A DNA stretch of 23,541 bases from JAIMBK01 sp040755975. Its GTDB lineage: Bacteria > Bacillota > Desulfotomaculia > Desulfotomaculales > Nap2-2B. Below the pieces are notes generated by a model, which was not told where the DNA came from, did no database searches, and was given only the letters and a program-made list of their open reading frames with translations. Shown in pieces: positions 13,803-19,774 of this stretch. How positions within the stretch are numbered: position 1 is the first letter of the stretch; the number at the start of each line of letters is the position of its first letter. The position numbers and the translations under genes are program-made. The stretch is from positions 1 to 23,541 of the forward strand of contig JBFLZY010000047.1 in NCBI GenBank assembly GCA_040755975.1, written 5' to 3'.

Positions 13803-14202
13803 TTAAATAACGGCCAGGGTGACCATGGCCTCGGCCACCAGTTTTTCCTCGCTGTTAAGCACACCGTATACTTCCGATTCTGAAACATAGAATCTTTTCC
13901 CCGGTTTCAGCACTTTGGCCCGGCAGAGTATCAGCTCACCCACGGCGGGCGCAACAGATTGATTTTAAATTCTACCGTATTAACGAACAAGAAGCAAAGC
14001 CGCTGCTCAGGTCGGCCATGGTGGCAATGGCTCCGGCACGCACATAGCCATGGTGCTGGAGTATTCTTTCATTCGGGATGAACCTGGTGTGGAACCAGCC
14101 TTCTCCGAAATCGAGTACCTGGATTCCCAGAGTATGGACAATACTCTGGTTATGAAAAGCTCTTAACACTTTTTCCCGGTAACCCGAAAACTTGGATTTC
14201 AT
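13803..14202 (-). pseudogene. PaaI-type hotdog thioesterase, split by two frameshifts
   Basis: ATG 14202, with GGGAG 6 nt upstream, starts a hotdog-fold acyl-CoA thioesterase: VHTLGIQVLDFGEGWFHTRF and the active-site helix block LQHHGYVRAGAIATMADLSSG. The frame then breaks near 13978-13990 and resumes as FVNTVEFKINLLRP. It breaks again near 13950 in a C-run and resumes as PAVGELILCRAKVLKPGKRF, ending in EEKLVAEAMVTLAVI at 13803. Each break is repaired by one added base, giving 134 codons, the usual PaaI length. The conserved HGG-like motif (HHGYVRAGA) and the central VEFKINLLRPA strand are both recognisable. It follows the PadR gene with only a 12-bp gap, so the two are co-transcribed. It would hydrolyse an acyl-CoA, fitting the enoyl-CoA hydratase next door. 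Confidence 0.75.
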
Positions 14203-14214
14203 AATCTGCTCCCT

Positions 14215-14799
14215 TCATTTATTGCTGCCCGGTCCAAGTCCATATCGATCACTTCCTTTGGTTGGCAGCACCTTTTGCCTTAAATTCCTTAACCAGTCCA
14301 GCTTCGTTTCCTGGAACTTTATGCCGAACTCCATGATGCTGATCCGGAAGTGGTTTACCCTGCGGTCCAGCATTTTGCCTTTTACCCTTTTAAACTCCTC
14401 CAGTTTGGCTTTTTCAGCGGCGATTTGCCGCTCCACCAGATCCAGCGCCGCGCCCGCGGGAATGTGCATGAAGTAGTTGCACTTCTCCAGGAAAGGAAAG
14501 ACCTGAAAAAAGTCGAAGCTGGCCAGATCGCCCGGGGGAGCATCCTCCATAAGCCAGGAGTAAAATTCCTCCTTTCCTCTTCCGGTCAGGTAAAACACTT
14601 TGCGGGGCGGGTTCTTTTCCTGGTAGACAATTTCCTTGCGGACCAGCCCGTCATCTTCCATTTTTTTCAATATGGTATATAACTGCCCTTCGTTAATGCC
14701 GTGGCTGCGCTGGTAAAAATTTTTAAAACGCTGCTTGATTTCGTAGCCATGGGTAGGCGCATCCAGGAGACAACCCAGGATCATGTGTTTTAAGGACAT
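14215..14799 (-). CDS. PadR-family transcriptional regulator
   Basis: A 194-residue regulator. ATG 14799 follows GGGAGGG with good spacing. The N-terminal winged helix (about residues 1-80) is typical PadR: MSLKHMILGCLLDAPTHGYE, INEGQLYTILKKMEDDGLVR and VFYLTGRGKEEFYSWL. The remaining helices (about 100-180, many E/K/R with heptad-like leucines) match the Vir_act_alpha_C dimerisation domain. Family members bind phenolic acids, drugs or unknown ligands and repress neighbouring operons and themselves. The gene heads a minus-strand run of thioesterase, enoyl-CoA hydratase, MBL hydrolase and methyltransferase genes, which suggests control of an acyl-CoA or aromatic-compound pathway. A long AT-rich inverted repeat in its leader is a candidate operator. 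Confidence 0.92.
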   Translation of the reverse strand: MSLKHMILGCLLDAPTHGYEIKQRFKNFYQRSHGINEGQLYTILKKMEDDGLVRKEIVYQEKNPPRKVFYLTGRGKEEFYSWLMEDAPPGDLASFDFFQVFPFLEKCNYFMHIPAGAALDLVERQIAAEKAKLEEFKRVKGKMLDRRVNHFRISIMEFGIKFQETKLDWLRNLRQKVLPTKGSDRYGLGPGSNK

Positions 14800-14816
14800 A
14801 AGGACCCTCCCAAAAA

Positions 14817-14872
14817 ATTACCCATTATTATTAATATAATAACATTTTATAATAACTAATATTATGGTAAAT
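14817..14872. promoter_or_regulatory. Long AT-rich inverted repeat, candidate PadR operator
   Basis: The segment from ATTACCCATTATTATTAATA on the left to its counterpart ending in TTATGGTAAAT on the right is nearly self-complementary over about 55 bp, with a few mismatches and a one-base offset. It lies between the promoter at 14918-14946 and the PadR start, a place where bound repressor would block transcription. Confidence 0.45.
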
Positions 14873-14917
14873 AAAACTGTATTACATCATATCAATGGTA
14901 CCTTATACTTGATCTAG

Positions 14918-14946
14918 ATTTTATTCTCATAACCCGTTCATGTCAA
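14918..14946 (-). promoter_or_regulatory. Sigma-A promoter of the padR operon
   Basis: On the minus strand TTGACA (14941-14946), a 17-bp spacer and TAAAAT (14918-14923) make a strong promoter. The leader to ATG 14799 is about 110 nt and contains the inverted repeat described separately. Confidence 0.7.
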
Positions 14947-15018
14947 CTATTTTTTTCCGCTTTTCCTACCTTTTTATCTCACTTTTTACGACGTAATTTT
15001 TTCACACCTGCGGACTTT

Positions 15019-15047
15019 GCCCGGAAAGGAACTTTCCCGGCGTTTTT
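15019..15047 (+). terminator. Hairpin with T-run upstream of the GH18 gene
   Basis: GCCCGGAAAG (15019-15028) and CTTTCCCGGC (15032-15041) pair except at one position around a 3-nt loop, then G and TTTTT follow. It has intrinsic-terminator form but lies about 65 bp before the start of the next plus-strand gene, with no plus-strand gene before it. It may be an attenuator in the leader or stop stray transcripts. Confidence 0.45.
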
Positions 15048-15111
15048 CGCGTCTTATATCTTAGAAAAAAGAATTCAAGAACAACTTCATTCGAACAGGA
15101 GAGGAAGCCCA

Positions 15112-16407
15112 GTGAAGTTCTGGAAAAATTTTGCCCTTCACAAATCCTTCTTTCTGGCACTGCTTCTGGTAATTGCCCTGACCTGCCTTTTCCAGGCGCC
15201 TACGTTTGCCGAAGAACGAAAAGAAATTTCCGTGCTGGTTGACGGCCTGCCGGTGAATTTCGACGCCCCTCCGGTGCTCCAAAGCGGCCGCACCCTGGTT
15301 CCTTTCCGGGCCGTGGCGGAAGCATTAAACGTGCCGGTCAGCTGGGACGACCGGACCAAAACGGTCACGGCGGCCGGTAAAGAAGTTTCCCTGCGGCTGC
15401 AAATCGCCAGCCAAACCGCCTACGTTAACGAAAAGCCGGTTCGCCTGGATGCTCCCCCGGTAATCGCAAACAACCGGACGCTCATCCCCTTGCGCTTCTT
15501 CAGCGAGGCCCTGGGCTGCCGGGTGGCGTGGGACGGCGAACGAAAAGAAGTGCAGGTCTGGTCCGGGCCGGCGGAGCTGACGGTCATCGGCTTTTACGCC
15601 CTGGGCGACAGCAAAACCAGCAGCTGGCAGGACCTCTTCGGCAAGGCCTATCCGGAAACGGGCAAAGGAAACACCGATCTGGTCGACGAACTGGCGCTGG
15701 GCTGGTACAGCCTGGATGGGCAGGGAAACCTGCTGACCAGGAGCAGGACGGGCTGGCAGCGCCCCGCCGGCTGGGAAGACGTGTTGAAAGCAGCGCGGGA
15801 TTTCGGCTTGAAAACCGAAATGGTGGTGCACGTGACCGATCAGAACGGCCTCCTCGCCGGCCTGCTGACTGACGAAAAAGCCTGCCGGCAGGCCGTTGAC
15901 GCCATTGCCAGGGAAGCGAAACTCTACCAGGGCGTAAATCTCGATTTTGAAGGGCTGGGTTATCAGGAAAAAGTTGAACAGTTGGCGGCGACCAGAAGAA
16001 ACTTCGTCAATTTCGTCAACCTGCTGGCCAAACAGTTAAAAGAAAAGGGGGACAGCCCCGGCCTGACCCTGACGCTGCACGCCCCGAACAGCCACTATCC
16101 GGGCTACGACTACCGGGCGCTGGGCCAGATTGCCGGCCGGCTCATCGTCATGGCCTACGATTACGGGCCTAAACCGGAACCGGTGAACCTGGTCCGGCAG
16201 GCTGTGGAGATGGCCATAGCGGCCGGTGTCCCGCCGGAAAAGCTCGTCCTCGGCGTCTCGGCGCCGGCCGAAACACCGGAAAGTATTTTAACCAAGGTGG
16301 GAATAGCAAAGCGTTACGGCCTGGCCGGGATCGCCCTCTGGCGGCTGGGGCTGGTTTCCGGTGAGACGTGGACGGCCCTGCGCACCACCGTCCAGACGAG
16401 GAAATAA
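15112..16407 (+). CDS. Exported protein: copper-amine-oxidase N-domain plus GH18-type domain
   Basis: A secreted protein of 431 residues. GTG 15112 is set by GGAGAGG 8 nt upstream. A signal peptide (KNFALHKSFFLALLLVIALT) should be cleaved near TFA-EE (33/34). Residues 38-150 hold two copies of the 'copper amine oxidase N-terminal' repeat (VLVDGLPVNF...RTLVPFRAVAEAL and AYVNEKPVRL...RTLIPLRFFSEAL), a common extracellular module in Clostridia despite its name. Residues 155-425 form a glycoside hydrolase family 18 barrel like spore-cortex and chitinase-type proteins. The GH18 active motif appears as YQGVNLDFEGLG: the catalytic Glu280 and Asp278 are kept, while earlier Asp positions are changed. 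MAYDYG (347-352) is the usual later barrel strand. It probably acts on cell-wall or spore polymers, with reduced or altered activity possible. Confidence 0.88.
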   Translation: MKFWKNFALHKSFFLALLLVIALTCLFQAPTFAEERKEISVLVDGLPVNFDAPPVLQSGRTLVPFRAVAEALNVPVSWDDRTKTVTAAGKEVSLRLQIASQTAYVNEKPVRLDAPPVIANNRTLIPLRFFSEALGCRVAWDGERKEVQVWSGPAELTVIGFYALGDSKTSSWQDLFGKAYPETGKGNTDLVDELALGWYSLDGQGNLLTRSRTGWQRPAGWEDVLKAARDFGLKTEMVVHVTDQNGLLAGLLTDEKACRQAVDAIAREAKLYQGVNLDFEGLGYQEKVEQLAATRRNFVNFVNLLAKQLKEKGDSPGLTLTLHAPNSHYPGYDYRALGQIAGRLIVMAYDYGPKPEPVNLVRQAVEMAIAAGVPPEKLVLGVSAPAETPESILTKVGIAKRYGLAGIALWRLGLVSGETWTALRTTVQTRK

Positions 16408-16479
16408 TTAAATCACCAGAGCCGCCTGTTCTTTCTTGATTCACCATAAAACTTATTCACGATTGCCTTAAAAAGCAAG

Positions 16480-16527
16480 CCTGGTTAAGCGAGATTCTTT
16501 TGATGCAAAACCAGGTTTTTTAATTTT
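16480..16527 (+). terminator. Terminator after the GH18 gene
   Basis: CCTGGTT (16480-16486) and AACCAGG (16509-16515) form the stem, followed by TTTTTT and more T-rich sequence. The loop is rather long (22 nt). It separates the GH18 gene from the GntR operon promoter, which starts right after it. Confidence 0.6.
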
Positions 16528-16528
16528 A

Positions 16529-16557
16529 TTGACAAAAAAAATAATGTATCATAATAT
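16529..16557 (+). promoter_or_regulatory. Sigma-A promoter of the gntR-ABC operon
   Basis: TTGACA (16529-16534), a 17-bp spacer and TAATAT (16552-16557) give a strong promoter about 30 bp before GTG 16588. Confidence 0.8.
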
Positions 16558-16564
16558 TAGTACA
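16545..16564. promoter_or_regulatory. Candidate operator for the YtrA-type GntR regulator
   Basis: An imperfect 20-bp palindrome, TGTATCATAA/TATTAGTACA (TGTA...TACA ends), covers the -10 of the operon promoter. YtrA-subfamily repressors bind TGTAC/GTACA-type dyads, so auto-repression by the first gene product is likely. The match is inferred by eye. Confidence 0.5.
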
Positions 16565-16587
16565 ATGACATAGGTAAGGAGCATTCA

Positions 16588-16971
16588 GTGAGCTTGAAGC
16601 TTTTTGTCAATCCCTATACCGGCATCCCGCTTTACGTCCAGATTGCGGAGCAAATCAAAAAAGCCGTGCTCACCGGCGTTCTCCAGGAAGGCGAGCAACT
16701 CCCCCCGGTCCGGCAGTTGGCCCTGGAACTCCTGATCAACCCCAATACGGTGGTCAGGGCGTATCAGGAACTGGAAAGAGAAGGGGTCATCACGACCCGC
16801 AGGGGGAGTGGAACTTTTATTGCACCGGCGGCAGCCAAACTAAACAAGGTACAAAAAGAGGAAGAGCTCAAAAGGAAAATCGGGGAACTGCTGGCGGAGG
16901 CACGTTTTCTGGGAATAGGAAAAGAAGAATTAAAGGAAATATTTCTTCGGGAACTGGAGGAAAAGAATTAA
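16588..16971 (+). CDS. GntR-family regulator, YtrA subfamily
   Basis: A 127-residue repressor. GTG 16588 follows AAGGAG at 6 nt. The N-terminal winged helix is typical: GIPLYVQIAEQIKKAVLTGV, LPPVRQLALELLINPNTVVR AYQELEREGVITTRRGSGTF. The C-terminal part is only a short helical tail (about residues 85-127), with no ligand domain, the mark of the YtrA subfamily. Such regulators almost always control the ABC transporter next to them, in response to cell-wall-active antibiotics in known cases, and repress themselves. Here the ATPase and permease genes follow in the same direction and a dyad covers the promoter -10. Confidence 0.92.
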   Translation: MSLKLFVNPYTGIPLYVQIAEQIKKAVLTGVLQEGEQLPPVRQLALELLINPNTVVRAYQELEREGVITTRRGSGTFIAPAAAKLNKVQKEEELKRKIGELLAEARFLGIGKEELKEIFLRELEEKN

Positions 16972-17087
16972 TCGGGAGATGAGCGCATGCTTAAGAAAAT
17001 CCTTCATTCAGACGTAATTTACCGGAAACATTCGCCCGCGCAATGAAACAGGGATGAACTCAGAAAGGCAAGGTGCAATAAATACAT

Positions 17088-17984
17088 ATGTCCATTTACC
17101 TGGAAAGAGTAACTAAAAATTACCGTTCCGGCTGGACCCTGGGGCCACTGGACCTCGCGATCGAAGAAGGGGAAATCTTCGGCTTCCTGGGGCCCAACGG
17201 GGCGGGGAAAACCACCACCGGCAAGCTGCTTACCGGACTGCTCCGGCCGTCTTCCGGGATCGTCAGGGTTTTTGGCGAAAACCCCGTCAATAATATCGCG
17301 GTAAAGCAAAAAATAGGGTACGTTACCGAAGATAACATCCTTTACCCTTATTTGACCCCTGCCCAGCTGGTCGACGTCATCAGACCCTACTATCCTTCCT
17401 GGGATGATAAATTCGTCAGGGCATCCCTGGAGCGGTTCGCCATTCCCCCGCAGCAGAAGATCGCCACTTTTTCCGCCGGCATGCGGCAGGAGCTGGAGAT
17501 CATCCTGGCCCTGGCCCCCCGTCCGGCGCTGCTGATCCTGGACGATCCCACCAGCAGGTGCGATCCCGTCCGGCAGCAGCAGTTTCTAAGCCTTTTGCTG
17601 GAAAACAAGGACGAAAAGCAAACCATTTTCCTTTCCTCGCACCGCTTAAACGAAGTGGAACGGATTGCCGACCGGGTGGGAATAATCAAGGACGGAAAAC
17701 TGCTGGCCGTGAAATCCCTGGAGGAAATCAAGACCACGGAAAAGAAAGTGAGGGTGGTTTTCCAAAAGGAACCGCCGGAAAACCTGGGAGCGCTTCCCGG
17801 CGTGGCGAAAGTAGAGCGGGTAAGGGACAGCTTCTTTTTGACCGTCAACGAAAACTTAAGCGGGGTTTTGGAGGAGTTAAAAAAGCACCCGCTTTTCGCC
17901 CTGGAAGTCATCGACCAGAACCTGGAGCAGGTCTTTTTCGAGTACTTCACGGAAGGGAAGAAAAGAAATGAAGGGAATGTTTAA
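17088..17984 (+). CDS. ABC transporter ATP-binding protein (YtrB-like)
   Basis: An ATPase subunit of 298 residues, starting at ATG 17088 with AAGGTG upstream at a long spacing of 12 nt. Walker A is GPNGAGKTT (35-43), the signature is FSAGMRQ (128-134) instead of LSGGQ, Walker B is ALLILDDP (147-154) and the H-loop is SSHRL with His185. Two details are unusual: the catalytic Glu after Walker B is Asp153, and the Q-loop position reads TEDN instead of a Gln. Residues 210-298 form an extra C-terminal domain found in exporter and drug-resistance ATPases. It works with the permease at 17968-18768, whose start overlaps this stop by 17 bp, so translation is coupled. Probable export or cell-envelope stress function, substrate unknown. 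Confidence 0.92.
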   Translation: MSIYLERVTKNYRSGWTLGPLDLAIEEGEIFGFLGPNGAGKTTTGKLLTGLLRPSSGIVRVFGENPVNNIAVKQKIGYVTEDNILYPYLTPAQLVDVIRPYYPSWDDKFVRASLERFAIPPQQKIATFSAGMRQELEIILALAPRPALLILDDPTSRCDPVRQQQFLSLLLENKDEKQTIFLSSHRLNEVERIADRVGIIKDGKLLAVKSLEEIKTTEKKVRVVFQKEPPENLGALPGVAKVERVRDSFFLTVNENLSGVLEELKKHPLFALEVIDQNLEQVFFEYFTEGKKRNEGNV

Positions 17985-18768
17985 AAAAGAGTTCCTGGAA
18001 GCAAGGGGAAAGCTCATCTGGGGCCTGGTTGTCTTTTGCCTGCTGGCGATCGGGATTCCTCTTCTCTACCCCCTGGTGGTTTCGCTAACCCTTGCCCCGG
18101 TTCCTTCCGACGCCTTAAGCACCCCGCGTTCCGGCATCTCCGTGGCCATGCCCGGGGAAATCCTCAAAGAAATCGAGCGCATGCGCCGGGATTTCGATTA
18201 CTACCTCTGGTCGCAGTGGGCCGGCAAGAACCTCCCCCAGGCCGGGGGCGTGCTGGCCATCATCCTGGGAATGGGCGCCGTAGCCAACGAGTACAAACGC
18301 AAAACCGCCCTTTTCCTGCTGGCCAGGCCCGTCAGCAGGGCCGGAATTTTGGGCAGCAAGTTTGCCGCCGCAATTATTTCCCTGGCCGTCGTCATCTTTG
18401 TTTCCACCCTGGTTATGCTGACCGCTGCGCGGCCGGCCGGCTACCATTTCGCCTGGGGCACCCAGCTGGCCACGGCCGTTCCTTCTTTTGCCGGCGCTGT
18501 GCTCATTTTCGCGGTCACGGCTTTCTTTTCGTCGTTTTCGCCGGGCGCCCTGCCGGCGGCTCTCGGGGGCTTCGGCGCAACGGTCTGCTCCATACTTACC
18601 CCCTACTTCTTCAAAAGCAACACCCTGAACATTCTCTTTCACATGGCCGGCGTCCGGTTTTTTCAGGAGGGAATCTTTCCCTGGCCCTTTATCTTTGCTT
18701 CTTTTGTTTTGACGGGGGTCTTCTATTTCCTGGCCCTGCTGATCTTCTCCCGCCGCGAGGTGCTTTAA
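17968..18768 (+). CDS. ABC transporter permease, ABC-2 type
   Basis: A membrane subunit of 266 residues with about six helices (about 14-36, 88-105, 125-148, 168-190, 195-214, 240-260). The start MKGMFKKEFLEARGKLIWGL places a short amphipathic N-terminus before the first helix, as in ABC-2 permeases. The segment GMGAVANEYKRKTALFLLAR PVSRAGILGSKF is the characteristic cytoplasmic coupling region of this family. A long extracytoplasmic loop with basic and acidic residues lies at about 40-85. The gene overlaps the ATPase gene by 17 bp. The ribosome site is inside the ATPase reading frame (GGAAGGGAAG). It probably exports a lipid, peptide or drug together with the ATPase, and is controlled by the GntR regulator at the head of the operon. 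Confidence 0.88.
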   Translation: MKGMFKKEFLEARGKLIWGLVVFCLLAIGIPLLYPLVVSLTLAPVPSDALSTPRSGISVAMPGEILKEIERMRRDFDYYLWSQWAGKNLPQAGGVLAIILGMGAVANEYKRKTALFLLARPVSRAGILGSKFAAAIISLAVVIFVSTLVMLTAARPAGYHFAWGTQLATAVPSFAGAVLIFAVTAFFSSFSPGALPAALGGFGATVCSILTPYFFKSNTLNILFHMAGVRFFQEGIFPWPFIFASFVLTGVFYFLALLIFSRREVL

Positions 18769-18792
18769 ATACTTTGAAAGGAGATGCGTGAC

Positions 18793-19095
18793 ATGCTCTT
18801 AACCACTCTGGACATCAACAAAGAATACGAGGTTTTAGGGCTGGTGCAGGGTTCGAGCATCAAGGCGGTGCACCTGGGCAGGGACATCCTCGCCGGGTTG
18901 AAAAAGCTCATCGGCGGCGAAGTGGGTACTTACGGCAAGATGATCGCCGAAGCCCGCCGGGAAGCGCTGCAGAAGATGGTGGCGGAAGCAGAAAGGCTGG
19001 GCGCCAACGCCGTGATCGGGGTAAGGTTCTCTACTTCCGCGGTCACCGCCGGCGCCGCCGAAATCCTGGTCTATGGAACCGCCGTGAAGATTTAA
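18793..19095 (+). CDS. YbjQ/UPF0145 family protein
   Basis: A 100-residue cytoplasmic protein. ATG 18793 is favoured because AAAGGAG lies 9 nt upstream; an in-frame ATG at 18784 directly abuts that ribosome site. The family features are present: N-terminal strand LLTTLDINKEYEVLGLVQGS, the middle GRDILAGLKKLIGGEVGTYG and the C-terminal AEAERLGANAVIGVRFSTSA, ending in EILVYGTAVKI. UPF0145 proteins form pentameric ring-like assemblies in structures, but their cell role is not settled (a heavy-metal link has been suggested). It closes the GntR-ABC operon, 24 bp after the permease. A truncated second member of the family lies at 4644-4791. Confidence 0.88.
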   Translation: MLLTTLDINKEYEVLGLVQGSSIKAVHLGRDILAGLKKLIGGEVGTYGKMIAEARREALQKMVAEAERLGANAVIGVRFSTSAVTAGAAEILVYGTAVKI

Positions 19096-19145
19096 ACAAT
19101 TCTTCAAACAAAACACCTAAAATATCAAAAACAACATCAAAGCTG

Positions 19146-19220
19146 ATGGGGCAGCGGGAAAAAGTGGAGGATCTGACCCAGGAAACTTTTCTGGTAACCG
19201 TTTATTTCGCAGGGCCGTAA
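19146..19220 (+). pseudogene. ECF sigma factor region-2 remnant
   Basis: A 24-residue open frame reads MGQREKVEDLTQETFLVTVY before a stop at 19218-19220. The stretch VEDLTQETFL is the highly conserved helix of sigma-70 region 2 (compare AEDVVQETFC in the intact sigma at 10122). There is no ribosome site, and the rest of the sigma factor is missing. The stop directly abuts the end of the convergent gene at 19221. I read it as a relic. Confidence 0.5.
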
Positions 19221-19595
19221 TCATCTGCCCTTCTCGGCCCACCTTTTAAACTCCTGTAAAATCCTTGCATCCTCTTTGCCGAGATCGTCGACCCCGGCCA
19301 GAGCCTCCAGGTGATGCTGGATTTCATGAAAAATGGTCGCCCGTAATTCCTGCTCCCAAACGTGCCCGGGTTCCCCCTTGAAAAGGGCGGCAAAGGAACC
19401 GTGGTAAATGACGATAAAACACCCCAGGCCGGATGGATCCTCGACGTACTCTCCCAGGATGTACACGCCGTCTATTTCCCGATCGGGCCTGGCCTCCTCA
19501 ACGACAACGATTCCGCCGTTTAAGCCGCGCAGGAATTCCGCGGGGATTTTTTCCACCATTTTGTCCGCCAGTTTCAGAAAACGGTCAATGTTCAT
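19221..19595 (-). CDS. Metallopeptidase-like zincin (HExxHH)
   Basis: A 124-residue protein. ATG 19595 is chosen because GAGGGGG lies 6-7 nt upstream; a longer frame to 19619 has no ribosome site. The motif ATIFHEIQHHLEALAGVDDL gives His90-Glu91-x2-His94-His95 with Asp103/Asp104 downstream, typical of the small Zincin_1 family of minimal metallopeptidases (possible zinc-dependent proteases, function not established). The preceding strands (GGIVVVEEARPD, DGVYILGEYVED, GCFIVIYHGSFAAL) also match. No signal peptide or membrane segment, so cytoplasmic. It stands alone between the YbjQ gene and the lipoprotein gene. The family call is good; peptidase activity is only inferred from the motif. Confidence 0.82.
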   Translation of the reverse strand: MNIDRFLKLADKMVEKIPAEFLRGLNGGIVVVEEARPDREIDGVYILGEYVEDPSGLGCFIVIYHGSFAALFKGEPGHVWEQELRATIFHEIQHHLEALAGVDDLGKEDARILQEFKRWAEKGR

Positions 19596-19750
19596 ACCCA
19601 TCCCCCTCGGCTTACGCACCCGGCGCGCTGATTAATCCGGCGATTGCCTCTTCCTAAGTGGATTTAACCCGGCCGGACCTTGAACCTGGTTGCCTTTCTC
19701 CGCCAATCAGCCGCCTGCTCTCCTGGCTGGGGCGGAGGATTCCCGGTGAT

Positions 19751-19774
19751 AAGTTAATAAGTTAATAAGTTAAG
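19751..19774. repeat. Three tandem 8-bp repeats AAGTTAAT
   Basis: AAGTTAAT occurs twice in tandem and a third time as AAGTTAAG, overlapping the end of the lipoprotein gene (stop at 19770). The repeat places TTAA/TTAT stops in series just after the lipoprotein coding region. Probably a replication-slippage product. Confidence 0.6.

Noticed and set aside
16987..17046. 19-residue open frame with GGGAG site between the GntR and ATPase genes
   Set aside because: Too short, no recognisable features and not hydrophobic; may be a leader peptide but cannot be supported.
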